Below are positions 41,101 to 52,759 of a stretch of 64,000 nucleotides of DNA, piece after piece. This DNA comes from Peronospora farinosa. Lineage: Eukaryota; Oomycota; Peronosporomycetes; Peronosporales; Peronosporaceae. The stretch's first letter is position 1. Each line of letters begins with the position of its first letter. Where the stretch lies: positions 62,001-126,000 of the forward strand of contig CANTFK010000877.1 of the NCBI GenBank assembly GCA_947646735.1, read 5' to 3'. The position numbers and the translations under genes were made by a program. Below the pieces are notes generated by a model that saw only the letters and a program-made list of their open reading frames with translations, was not told the DNA's origin and made no database searches.

Positions 41101-44100
41101 TGCAGATCGGCTGCTACCATCAGGACCCAAAGCTAGCGATCGTAATGCTCCAAAAGCGCTCTCCAGCATCTCACGTTCCTGTCTCTCTAGCGCGGTTATA
41201 CTCTGAGCTGCATCAATTCCTGATGTGCTCTCAGCTGATGCAAGTATCAAATAAAGACCCTTCCAAAATACTCGAGTGGAAGTCATGATTTGTTTTTGTA
41301 ACACGTGGCTTCGACAAAGCGATGACGCAATATCAAACGACATTTTCTGAATATGCCACGGCTGAATGTTTTCAAACGATAGAATAACATCATCTAATAG
41401 CGAATATACGCTCTGAGCGTGCTTAAATTTCTTTGCTCCGTTTTGAGACGTATACTCCGTCGCAATGAAAAATGACGTATCGTCATCGTCCCCAAGTGTG
41501 CCAAAATCAATTGTCTTCGACGGTAGCACCTCGTTAGCAGCTGCTTTGTCTACCCCCAAAAGCGATTGAACTCCTTCTTCAGATAGAAGAAGCAGCTGAA
41601 GAATAGAGAACATGTTCTCTTTTGCTGCCGTATCGTGTCTGTATGCACAGATTTCAACCATGTCAAGAACCGCATCCCACATACCATCGATTCTAACCAG
41701 TAGTGGGCCATTTTGCGGCGCAACGGAGAGCAGTCGCCGCAACACATTCATCGCGAGAGTACGCGATCTAGACTCTTCTGTCGATTGAGGTGACAAAGCC
41801 TTGACAAGCAGATCCAGCGTTGAAGACTCGTACGAGAAAAACTGGAAGCCGTACTTATCCAACAACTGAACTTGAGATTTCAAAATACGCTCGATGACTT
41901 CGTCCGATGACTTTCCGCCCTCAGCTTCGTTCTTGCGCTCAAGCACAGCACAAAGTACGTCAAAAGCATTACGAACTGTGTTCAATTCCATTTCGGTTTT
42001 CTGACACAGCTCCCGATAGCGCGTGCGTAAATCAGATAAAGAGTACATTGCGTCTTCACTCCAGCCAAATATTCTGTATGCATTCAAGTGATCCATGTCC
42101 TCCTCTATACCATCGGCTTGACGCCGAACAAAGTGACGCCACTTTTCCTCAATGCTCTTCATTAAAAATACTGGATCCTCGACTTCTACTGCTTCCGATT
42201 CGGACTGATTGAAGGTCGAAAGGTAGAAGCCACTGCAGTAGACTTCTTTCGATAACTCCAGAAAAGAGATGGGAGGGATTGGAGTGTAGTTATATCTTGC
42301 TGCAACGTCGCCCTTCAAACTTTTTTTAAACTCTTGTAAGTGTTCATCCATCATTTCTTGTAAATGAGCACTCATTGTTGAGGACCACAGAACGCGCTTG
42401 TCGTGTATGCGACCACTATACACGTCAGCAAAGCGTTCAGGGGTCTCCGAGTCCAGAACCGCTATGAGTGACTCCGGCAACATATCCGTTAAGTAGCTCT
42501 GCCCTACATGTCGCTCCGACGATCGCTGAGTTCTATGAATCCGTTTCAGTAGTGTTGCTTCGGGAACAAAGGCAGGTACCTTATCGGTTCCTTTATGATT
42601 CGCAGCCGCTGACAAAATGAAGAAGAATGTTCCATACTTATATACCTCTTGCAGCTCTTCATCGGTCAATGACATGAGCATCTCACAGACGTACCTCCGT
42701 ACGTTAAAGTTATTTACCAGAAGTAGCTGAATTATCAAAGCTAATGAAGACGTAGTAGCCACAATCGTATTCACCAACGGAGGCGGCCATAACATTTTGT
42801 TCCCAGATGGCACCGTGTCTTGGTCTAAGACCATAAAGTTTCTCAGCGTCTTTAACGCGAACACCGCACAACTTGCGTCAATGGGCTCTTCGGTTAGCTC
42901 CATCCATCGTAGTTCTGGATGCTCAAATATTGACTTCCATTCGTGTTCAACGCTAGTAGAATGGTCATGTCCATGAGAAGAGCAGCAGCATACATAGAAA
43001 GCGTCAATCTGCCGGTGTCGGATGAAAGGATCAGCATCTAGGAATTCTTTCATCTCGTTTGCTGAATACGGTCCTTTAACCAAACTTTCTTCTCCAGTCT
43101 CTACCATAGCTCTTTTCACGCTCCATTTCAAAGCAAATCTTGATTCATTGTAGAAGGAAAGTTCTGCAATCGGTACAGAAGAGGTTTCTGCTGCTTCCGA
43201 CATCTCCAGCGAGTCCATCATTGGAATACCACCATAATCATTCATCATGTCTCTTCCTTTTGGTGCTGTCTGGTGCCTATGCGACAGCAATGACATATAT
43301 AAAAGCACTTGGATGTGCTTCTTTGTACACAACTCTGTACTGGTCTCACTCGATAGAGTTAAGCAAGACATCAACTCTACGATGTCTTGTATCTCACACG
43401 CCAGATAAGAATTGCGTAGCAGCTCAGTGAGAAATCGTGCTCGATGTTTCGTAATGGGTCGGACTTCAGGGAATACACCAGCTAATTCGATCAGAACTTT
43501 AAGCATTAAACGACCATGCTGCTCGCTGCCGGTTGCCCCGGTAAGTTGTGGGAAACCGTTGCTTCCGCTCGCGGACCAATCACTTGTTCCAGACAAAGGG
43601 ATGTCGTTTAGATAAAGATGCTCCAACCAGCACTGATATATCTCGTTAAAAAAATTCGCTGGATATTTAGCAATATTCATGCTAGCAAAGAAGAGGCTGC
43701 TCGACTTTTTTAGCTTTCCTTGATGCGTTCCAGCTTCCATCGCCCGGACAATACTAGCAACTTCAGCCAACTGCAAAGATCCATCGTTTATCCTTTCCAA
43801 AATAACACGAAGATAAAATCGGTCAACTTGAAGCTCCTGAGCAATGCTTTCGTACGTCACAGAGAATCGGGCGTGGTTCCATTTAATCGTGTTGCCTTTT
43901 TTTCGAGAAATAACTAACGATAGTGCAGCAGCTTGATTGGCTTTAAATTGATCAAATTCCTTAATCGTTGACTTAAGAGACGCTTTCAATTGGCCTCGTG
44001 TGAGTTCATTCCAAATCAAGTCAGGCAGCAAGAAATCTTTGCACACCATACTCGACAGTAAAGCCATATCGGTAGATGATTCACCAGGATAATTCGTGCG

Positions 44101-47100
44101 TAAGGGAGCTTCCTTAACTTGACCTTCTTTCACAGAACCACTTGCAAAAAGTGTTCCAATCTGGAGCTGCATGCGACGAATAAACCATTTTGATCCATCA
44201 ACTGGATCTTGAAGTTGATGCTTACTCTTCGATTCGGTCTGTCGAGCTCGCTGCTTTCTTAGCAATTTACGGACCATTGGGTTTGATATCATTCGTATAA
44301 ATCCATGGGGAAGCACTCTCACAAGCATGTTATGGGAGGCTTTATGGTGAGTCACCCAGATGCTTGCAATGTACTGGTATGTCTCCTTTGCATTATCAGA
44401 AGGGTGGAAAAACGCCTCGTACAAGTGCTTAATAGTGAGCCCTGATTCCAGGGCAGCGTCACAAATGCGTCGTCGCACCTTACGGTCCCCAAGGTTCGTG
44501 TCAACAATCACCTTTAAGACACAAATAGCAGCTGCAACTAGCCCTGCATTCGATGTTTGAGACGCTAGCTCCATCAAAAGTAAATACTTTGCCCCGAGCG
44601 CTTTAACGATGGCGTCAAAGTGCTTATTATCCGTGCTGTGACGAGTAACAACTAGTACATCCAAAACCAGTTGTAGCATGACCAGCGTGGAGCTGAAATT
44701 GCGTTGCTCCAGCAGATCAGTCAACAACGATATAAGCTTCGTATGCTCGAACACCTGGTACCGAATGGCCTTTTCAGCTACTCGATGTGCATTTGATCGT
44801 GATTTGTCAGTCACCATCGAATGAAGTGCGTTTACTGCCCATACGGTTGCAATCGGATCACCTGAAACGAGTGTTTGAGCCAGCATTGGAACGAGTATCA
44901 CTGCCCCACCATTCGACTCCTCCATTGCGATCCGATAGCAGCCGTCATTGATGCGGCAGAACGCTTCCAGAATTACACAAATTTCGTTTGCCCGAATCGG
45001 TGGCTTGCAGGAATGCTCGAGCTACCCCGCAGACCAAGAGCACATCAGCACCGAGTGTTAGCCTATATATATCAAACAGGGACCAAGCTTCACTTACCAT
45101 ATTGTTAATTCCCCAGAGCAAGCTACTGAACGATAACTTCTCCAAGCGTCCACGCATGATTTTGCTTGCAAAATCTTCCATTTCGACATCCATATTCAAG
45201 CTCTCAAGTGCAAAAACGACCTTGTTTGTTGCCGCCGTGATGCTGACACCTTCATTTTTCATCATTTGAAGCTCTTTCTCCAGATACATGTGCGCTGGGA
45301 TGTATAGTCCATCGTGGTTGAGATAAAGATATTGTTCATGCTCATTAACTAACAATGCCCTCAGAGACATTCTCGAGTTCAAGTTAGGAAAATCTCGACT
45401 TAATGATACATCATAGTTGTCGACGTAGCGATACCCATCGTACAGTGCCGCCAGAAACTTTTCAATTTCATATGGCACGTAAACCACGCGACTGCAATCC
45501 GAAAATTCCAATGCGATTACAGCCTGCATCTCGTCACTTCCCAACCCAGGAACCACTACACGCCGTAATTTCTTCAGATCGTATACCTTTTTCGAAAAGT
45601 TGGAGATCTCTTCAATAGTTCCATCAACAAAGCACAACTTTTTCTTTCGCAAGTGCGAGGATCCATGTCGACCAGTTCGTCTCTGGACATCAAATATATC
45701 ATTTGTCGGAAAAGCGGAGTGGTCGAGTTTCTTCTCCACGGACTGCTTTGGAAGCTTGTCTCGGATTTCAAACCGAAGATGGATCCCAATTACCCCAGCT
45801 AGTGTCTTCATCTTTTTTACGATCGCGTTGGTCTGGTCGGAGTAGATAAACTTCAATTTGTTCTTTACTGTGAAGATAAACGCATCTGGAATGATGGTTG
45901 CTTGAGTAAGCTTTTCGATTGACCGGTACTCAAATTCGTGAGTGTGCCTAGTCACAATTCGCACAGCAATCAGAGCTCGAGGCGTCAAATAAAAGTTGGT
46001 CTTTTCTCGCTGCCCATCTGCTGTGCCGATAAATCCAGTGAACTGGCAGCAGTCAACGCTGTATACGCGCTTGAATTCCTCAAAATTACCCACCAAGTGA
46101 CTCATGAGCTCCTGCAGAAAAACATTGCGACATCGGTATCGAAGGCGTAAAAATACAGGGTCATCGTACTGATGGATCTCCATCTTCAGGGAGCCGCATG
46201 CTGCTTCGAGAAACTGGCGATATTGCCGCAAGAGCACTTCAGGGTTTTGTACGACTACCACGTTTGTCGAAGCGCCAGACAAACCACTAGATGAAGACGC
46301 TGACGATGAAAACGTATTGTTTCCCCTACTTGCAATATAGTTATTTCTTCGAGACGAATATGTTGGAGGACGAGAGGACAGCGGAGCCACAGCTCCACGT
46401 TGGCTACCTGGGCCAAAACTCAAGGTTTCACCAAAGCTAAGCGTTTGTCGAGGAACCTTTCCGTCATTGGATCGCAACGGAGAACCCATATTACCAAAGT
46501 GTAAAAACGCTGGATTCTTCGTCATTCTGCTTAAAATTCCCACGCAGGCCTCCACAGTACCCAAACCTGGAAAGCTGAAAAGAATACGAAGCAGCATTCG
46601 GTATTTTGTCGCCAAGTGCTGATAAAGTGTTTCTGAGAGCGTCTGCTGCTTCTCTCCATTTGTCTTCACAAGCAACAGAATGAACTGGCACAATTTCATC
46701 GTCGGTAAGTCAGACAAAAAAGAACTCGTCTACACAACGTGAACAGAAAATGCGTTAGTAAATCAGCATACTCCAGTAAACATTAGCAGCAATCTAGACT
46801 TACCTGAACATCTTCGTCTAGTAGCGAAAGAAGCGTCATCATGAAAACGCTGTTGGATAACAAAAGCTGTCGACACTGCAACTTGTGGCCTTTCGACTTC
46901 ATCAGCCGGCTCAGCACCATAAACATCCAGTAAATGGCGACTGACATTTTACTGTTCAAAATCTTAGTAATTGTGCTGATATACTCGTCTTCGCGCTAGC
47001 AGATTGAAAAAATGTACACACAGAAAAATGAGTCCACGTTTAAGAAGTATATGATAAGCCCGCAAACAACGTACTTCTGTCAGAATCTTCATGAATTCGT

Positions 47101-48493
47101 TGATGGCAGATGGCGCAAACATCAAACGAGAGAGGGATTGCAAATACGTGCACACGAAGTCGTGTTTCGCACCATGTCGAGCAACAATGTCATTGAGCTC
47201 CCGTGCTAGCACGTACAGCACCTTATCAAAAGGCTTGCTAGGCTGTGCAATCACACCGGACGTTGGTGTATTCACATTAAACTCCACCGCCAAAGAGTGC
47301 ATCTCCTCGTCGCGGCCACGAGGAAGCTGTCGTTGCGTGCGCGCTGTCTTCCGATGGCCGTGCCCGGCTAGCAGCTGTAAGATATTCGCTTGTGCGACAC
47401 GGAGCTCTCGATCCATGACATTAACAATCGACACCGTATTCGCAAACTTGTTTCCTTCTTGTAAGATGATTTTGCGGGGTATCATACGCATCGTATCAGG
47501 AATTGCAGTCATCTCTATACCCACCTGAACGTTTCCCACTGCGTGACAAGACGCCAGCAATTCACACACAATCTTTTCACATTGAGCAGAATGATATTTG
47601 CGCTTGACTCCGTCTACATAGACAACTTCAAATGTCTGCAGCGTATCTTGGTACATGATAAGACTGTAAACCCGCGACAAAGGGCGACTGGAAATCACCG
47701 TTTTTGCGTCTATATACTCGGTGATATACGTTTCCGAGACGGAAAGCGTCCTTGGAGCAGCGCTTGACTCCTTTAACTGCGAGATCTTGGACACTTGATA
47801 TTCAAATGACACTCCACTCGATGTAAATGATGTTGCTTTGTCATTATCATTCAATGCCATTTTCATTGTTTTCTTGCGATACTCATTCATCTGTATCCCA
47901 TAAGCTTTCATCACTTGATTTATAATTTGTGCGAGTTCCGTACGTTTTGGTACTAGAAAGAGACTCGAGTTGTTTGAATGATTTAGTACAATAGCTTCAA
48001 GATCGTCACATATAAGATCAATAGAGACCAAGCTAGTATACGGAATATGACTCATCACATCTCCCTCTGTATCCCGCTGGTAAATACCATCCGGCTGGAT
48101 CTCGACGACACACGTGGTCTGAACGCCATTCTTGAGACATTTTAAGCTTGGAAACACATGTGTCTGCAGCTCCACAGGTGTCGGATGATTGGGCATTTTA
48201 GCGTAATGCTGACTACGTAGACGTAAGAGACACACGAGGACTTCCATGCGAAAGTGACAGCGATACACTGTCTTCTTGACGCGGTGACGTGGTGTATGAA
48301 TCACAATATCTGTCTCTCCTTCCAGTACATTCGCCCCATCAACGTCTTCATATGGCCACATGTTGGTCACTTGTTGATTCTCTCGATCCAGCGTTGAGAA
48401 CGAATATTCCCCAAAGCACAGGACACGCTCCTTCACGACAAAGCTGCCTACCTTGTGCACCATAAAACGCGCCACTACGTGCTTCATCTCCAT
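38197..48493 (-). CDS. DNAJC13: RME-8 / DNAJC13 (GRV2) endosomal trafficking protein
   Basis: Four exons: 48,493-47,075, 46,995-46,804, 46,729-45,098 and about 45,021-38,197, giving about 3,355 residues. The last acceptor could alternatively be 18 bases further in. The N-terminal third has repeated PH-like modules beginning VARFMVHKVGSFVVKERVLCF. Then come the RME-8 hallmarks: IWN repeats (LIWNELTRGQL near residue 1,418, CIWNENTRAEL near 2,426, DLIWNSHRRTEVRKKL near 2,778), a GYF-like segment (GPYSANEM near 1,740), and a J-like segment near 2,060-2,110 flanked by armadillo-like helices. RME-8 is a peripheral endosome protein that binds PI3P and works with Hsc70 on clathrin and retromer dynamics. 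This protein is much longer than the human (about 2,240) or plant (about 2,550) forms. The J-like segment shows no HPD. The ATG at 48,493 was chosen because the frame upstream lacks another. Confidence 0.9.
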
Positions 48494-48757
48494 CGTAGCA
48501 GATCTCTTTCTTTTGGTTTCCTTTTGATTTTGTGCGCCTTTTGAATTTGTTGTAGTTCGTTGCACTTCAATCTTTGTGGCTTCATTAATGCGGCAGAGAG
48601 CACGAAAGGTTGCATGTCAGAAATCTACAAGAAGATATCTGATTCGTACAAACGTTATGATCTTTTCCACCAATCAAATGCTGTATATCGTGTGCGGCTC
48701 TCAAGCGCCTCACACCCCGTCACTAAGAAGAGTACATTGTCCCTACTTATTGCTGCA
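48494..48757. promoter_or_regulatory. Divergent promoter region, RME-8 / QCR2
   Basis: Only 264 bases lie between the two start codons, so the genes probably share a bidirectional promoter. No confident core element was identified. Confidence 0.4.
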
Positions 48758-50101
48758 ATGCTTACGTCGTCTTCCTCCAAGCTTGTATCCCGCGCATCGC
48801 GCTCGCTATTTAGCAAGGCCAGTGCCATGCCGAGCGTGTCTTTGAGTGAAGAGTTCCCGTCCGTGCCCAAGTCACAGCCAGTAGCCGTAGCCGCCCCAAA
48901 GGTTACTTCGTCCACGGCCTCGTCGGGTCTTGTGCTGGGCTCAGATGATCGCGCCGCATCTGTATCCACCATCGGTGTGCAGCTCAAAACGGGTGCGCGT
49001 GACGAGACCGAGGAGACTGCTGGTATCTCGCAGCTATTTGCAAAGATGGCGTTCCGTGCTACACAGACGCGCTCGGATCTGCGTCTGTACCGCGACATTG
49101 AGGCTATTGGTGGCGTCGTAAACGCCCAGGCCGGCCGAGACTTTGTGCGCTACAGTGTCAGCGTACTGCCCGACCAGCTAGAGGCAGCTGCTGAGATCTT
49201 GGCTGAGACGACGCTTGCCCCCAAGTTTGCTCTTTACGACGTGGACGAGCAGAAGAAGCTCGTACATGCCGAGTTTGAGAAGATTACAGAGGATCCATTG
49301 GCGTCACTGCTGGAGGGCGTGCACGCCGCTGCATTTTACGACGATGTGTCGCTTGGCCGCCCGCTCGCATCCGTGGAAAACCTCAAGGCGTTTAGTCCCG
49401 AAACGTTGTGGGCCTATTACGACAAGTATGTGAACACGTCCAATGCCGCTCTTGTGGGCGCTGGTGTAACTCACAGCACTCTCACAGATTTGGCCAACCA
49501 GTACTTTGGCTCATTCGTCAAAGGCAGCAAGGCTGTCAGCTCCACGGCCAAGTACGTGGGTGGAGAGACCCGCGTCAAGAAATCGGCTAAGTTTACGCAC
49601 GTTGCTCTGGCGTTGCCCACTGTGGGCCGCGACTCTGCCGACTTTGGTGCGTCGCAGGTGCTGCGCGCTCTGCTGAGTATGCGGCTCAATAACAAGAAAG
49701 CCTCGGCTTTCCTGACGAGTTACAGCGACGTCTCTTTAGTGGGTCTGTCTGGTTATGCTGCCCACTCGGAGGTTGGCGCACTTGTGGACTCGTTTGCAGC
49801 TGAGCTTAAGAAGACCGCTTCGGCCCCGGCTAGTAAGGAGGAGCTGGCTACCGCTACGACTAAGGCGGCTCTCGATGCTCTGGAACAGTACAGCACCCAA
49901 GCAGGTACTCTGGGCCGCATCGGCCTAGTTGCCACGACTGGTTTCGTGTCCAAGTCGCCGTCAGAGCTCGTTAAGGATGTTACCGCTGCTAAGCTGCAGG
50001 AGCTGGCTCAGAAGGCACTGAATGCGACGCCTTCTGTGGCTGCCATTGGCAAGCTGTCAGCCGTTCCGCACGTGGACGCAGTTGCCAGCAAGCTGCAGTA
50101 A
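48758..50101 (+). CDS. QCR2: Cytochrome b-c1 complex subunit 2 (core protein 2)
   Basis: An intronless frame of 447 residues beginning MLTSSSSKLVSRASRSLFSK, a basic, Ser-rich mitochondrial targeting peptide. The remainder has the peptidase M16 fold: the domain 1 helix reads GISQLFAKMAF where active processing peptidases have HxxEH, then LRLYRDIEAIGGVVNAQAGRD, and domain 2 with ALVGAGVTHSTLTDLANQYFG. Loss of the zinc motif and the sequence pattern point to core protein 2 of respiratory complex III in the inner mitochondrial membrane, a structural subunit that supports assembly of the matrix arm. The frame is open further upstream but the targeting peptide supports the ATG at 48,758. Codon use is strong and clean. 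Confidence 0.88.
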   Translation: MLTSSSSKLVSRASRSLFSKASAMPSVSLSEEFPSVPKSQPVAVAAPKVTSSTASSGLVLGSDDRAASVSTIGVQLKTGARDETEETAGISQLFAKMAFRATQTRSDLRLYRDIEAIGGVVNAQAGRDFVRYSVSVLPDQLEAAAEILAETTLAPKFALYDVDEQKKLVHAEFEKITEDPLASLLEGVHAAAFYDDVSLGRPLASVENLKAFSPETLWAYYDKYVNTSNAALVGAGVTHSTLTDLANQYFGSFVKGSKAVSSTAKYVGGETRVKKSAKFTHVALALPTVGRDSADFGASQVLRALLSMRLNNKKASAFLTSYSDVSLVGLSGYAAHSEVGALVDSFAAELKKTASAPASKEELATATTKAALDALEQYSTQAGTLGRIGLVATTGFVSKSPSELVKDVTAAKLQELAQKALNATPSVAAIGKLSAVPHVDAVASKLQ

Positions 50102-51418
50102 ACGTTAAAGACGATTGATCAAGAGTGAGGTCCTTACATCAGTTCAACAACCCGAGCTTTTGGTTAGGCACGTTGAAGTGACTTTAAAGTGAATGCGGAC
50201 GGACAGGAGTATGGACATAACGGAGTGACGCGGTAGGACCCTCGGTTTAGGAAGGGGAAAAACAGCGTCAGTACGATGAAGAGAATTGGTTAGGCACATA
50301 CTGCGCAGCTAGCCTAGCTTCAAGGTGATGATGATGCGTGCGAAGAGTACATCAAATGCAAGAAAAAAGAACCAACTTTTACGACAATGCTTGGTAAACA
50401 AAGCTGTTCAGTCTTCGATACTTGGTATTTGCTGCAGTCATTCGTAAGTGCAAAGGCTGTAGGACAAGGTGATTACGGACGTTGCTTTGATGAGATAGAT
50501 GATGTAAGTCGACAAGCAAACGTCCCAATTTCCCTGTTTGGGTTTGTGCAGACATGACGACAGCTGCCGACACGCTCGTCGAGGTGCACGAAGTCCCGAA
50601 ACAAGACCAACTTAAACAGCTTTACAGTCAGCCTTCGCATAGCAGCAGGGTGCTACACTGCCTTGATATGTAACTTGCTCATTTGATAAAGCACCTGACC
50701 TAAGCGCACTCGGTGCTCGACGGCTCAATTTCTCGAGACATTTATACACACCAGATCCCTGGCATTTGATTAGCGTCCATTACGATTGTAACTAAACTTG
50801 TAGCATAACTACAAGCGTCAGAGTTTTTCTTCAATGCACCCAAATGTAAAAGTTGTTCGTTGCTCAAGCCGTCAGACGTAGGCAGCGTCGTCGCACGCAT
50901 CATTTGCACAACTGAATCCTCACATACGGCAAGAAATTCGCGAATAGCAGCGTTAGGAGCACCATGTTCGTGTCATCGAAAGTTGAAAATGCGGCTGCGG
51001 CTCGTCCTTATCGTATTCATCTCTATCATCCCTGGTGTCGTCGTCAACTTACCTGCCCAGATCTAAGCATAGATACGCTAGAGACTGATGATATCTGCAT
51101 CTTCAAACATTGTTTATCGCGTACCCTCCGTATTCCACAAAGATTGAAGACAATGATCGCGAAGAAGAACCTATCTACACTACGAGCCTTTATATTTGCG
51201 TGCGCGTTCGTTTTGAGCTTGTGATCACCTGCATCTATTATCTTCCGTGAAATGACAACTCGGCTCTACTTATCCTTCAGATAACTAGTCCAGTCAGCTG
51301 GCCACAGTGCCCCCCAGTGCGCCTTACGCGATGCTCGATATACCTCACGAGTAGCCTTACCTTTTGTAACACTACGACGCTCCAGCTTTCCCTACACAGA
51401 GTGTTGTAAAAATTCGGT
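50102..51418. other. Intergenic, convergent between QCR2 and METTL17
   Basis: About 1.3 kb without a convincing gene. A short broken frame with a signal-peptide-like start is listed separately at 50,989. Nothing else was recognised. Confidence 0.45.
50989..51224 (+). pseudogene. Possible remnant of a secreted RxLR-type protein
   Basis: The ATG at 50,989 starts a hydrophobic segment typical of a signal peptide (RLRLVLIVFISIIPG), ending in a stop at 51,064. In a neighbouring register, still open to 51,224, the motif RTLR occurs about 44 codons from that ATG, within the spacing usual for RxLR effectors. No EER motif or effector domain is seen, and the motif can occur by chance. If real, it is frameshifted and non-functional. 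Confidence 0.2.
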
Positions 51419-52759
51419 TCAAAGTGTAAAAGTGGTTACAAACAATCGTACATCCGGAGTGCACAAGTCAAGATGCACATGGCGCGTAGCAAGCAGAGGA
51501 GCGCGAAGCATGCGCGCAATTGGCTTTTTCATCCTGGCAGCTGCACCTTCATCGCTTCCCTTACGGGTCTTTTGCATGATCATATAAGAGAACTTGGAGC
51601 CCTTCTGACCGTGCCAACGCTTTGTCGTGACCTCCCGAGGTCGGTTTACTATAGGCGAGCGCTGCACAAAGTGGCACCACGTGCTTCCTGCCGCTGGGCA
51701 CTGTAGAGATTAGACAAACACATTAGGTTTGGTCAACACAACACGACACAGTACACGCAGTTCCGACGAGAGTACCTCAAAGTGATGCGGACACGGTGCA
51801 ACAATGTGGACACCTTCTTCTCCGCTCTCGTTCTCCGCCACCGAGTCAAGCACAAACTGACGAGCTGATCGCACGTGGTGTGAGCCCCACGGGCTGCCGC
51901 GATCTACGACAACCAGGCATCCATTCTCACTCAGTAGTTCCCACAACGCCGAGGTCGTCGCCACACGCTCAAAATCATTAGTAATTTCGGAAAATACGTA
52001 GCTCGCGACAATGAGGTCGTACTTGTTTCCAGCATCAATGTCTCTCGACATGTCAGCGATGCTGCGACGTATACTAAGGCCAGAAAAGTCTTCCAACAAC
52101 ACTTCTGCCGCGTCCACCATGGACTGACTGGGCTCTACGACGCGGTACTTGTCCAGTGACTTTTCGTAAAATGCCTTGGCCACCCACGATGCCGTGCCGG
52201 GACCAGCACCAAAGTCCAGCACTGACTTTGGCTCAAAATTTGGCAGCCGCTTTTGCAGCTCTGTAAACACGGCGTGACTGCAGGCGTACGTGGCCTCTAG
52301 CTCATAAGACAGGTACGCCAGCGTCTCGGCCGGTCCGTAGGCAAAGGGCGGAATCAATTCACTACGATCCATAGACCAGCCAATCGGCGTCTTGCTCATG
52401 TCCAGAGGCAGCTGACGTGTATTCCGACGGTCGCCGACGTGCTTCTGCCGCAACGTCTCAAGCTGCGAGTGCGTTCGGCTACGCACGACAGAAGTCAATC
52501 GGTCCAGCATTTCTTTTGGCATCTCTACGCGCCGTGCTAAGCCATTGCGTGAGAGTTGGTCGATGTCAGCGACGAGAAATGGTGCGCGTGGGTCTGGGGT
52601 AGAAGACTTAGCAATGGCTGCAGCTCTACGCACACGCCGAGCGCGTCGGTTGGCGGCAGGGGAAGAGAAGGTGGCACATAACACTTGCTTAATGGTGAAA
52701 GACGATGGACGAGCGGCTGACGCTGCAGATAGATCGCACGCGTAAAGTATCCGCAGCAT
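51419..52759 (-). CDS. METTL17: Mitoribosome assembly factor, METTL17 / Rsm22 family
   Basis: Two exons, 52,759-51,776 and 51,700-51,419, joined in phase 0 across a 75-base GT-AG intron, give 421 residues. The basic N-terminus (RRARRVRRAA) suits mitochondrial import. The methyltransferase-like core has VLDFGAGPGTASW near residue 186. The intron falls inside the iron-sulfur motif: exon 1 ends APCPHHFE and exon 2 starts CPAAGSTWCHFVQR. A fourth candidate ligand lies near the C-terminus (LDLCTPDV). Family members bind the small mitoribosomal subunit during assembly and carry a 4Fe-4S cluster with a degenerate SAM fold. Reading past exon 1 without splicing gives a premature stop at 51,710 and loses three cysteines, so the splice is well supported. 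The ATG chosen is the first in frame. Confidence 0.9.

Noticed and set aside
40830..43615. Several short plus-strand and alternative-frame ORFs inside the RME-8 gene
   Set aside because: Shadows of the long RME-8 reading frame.
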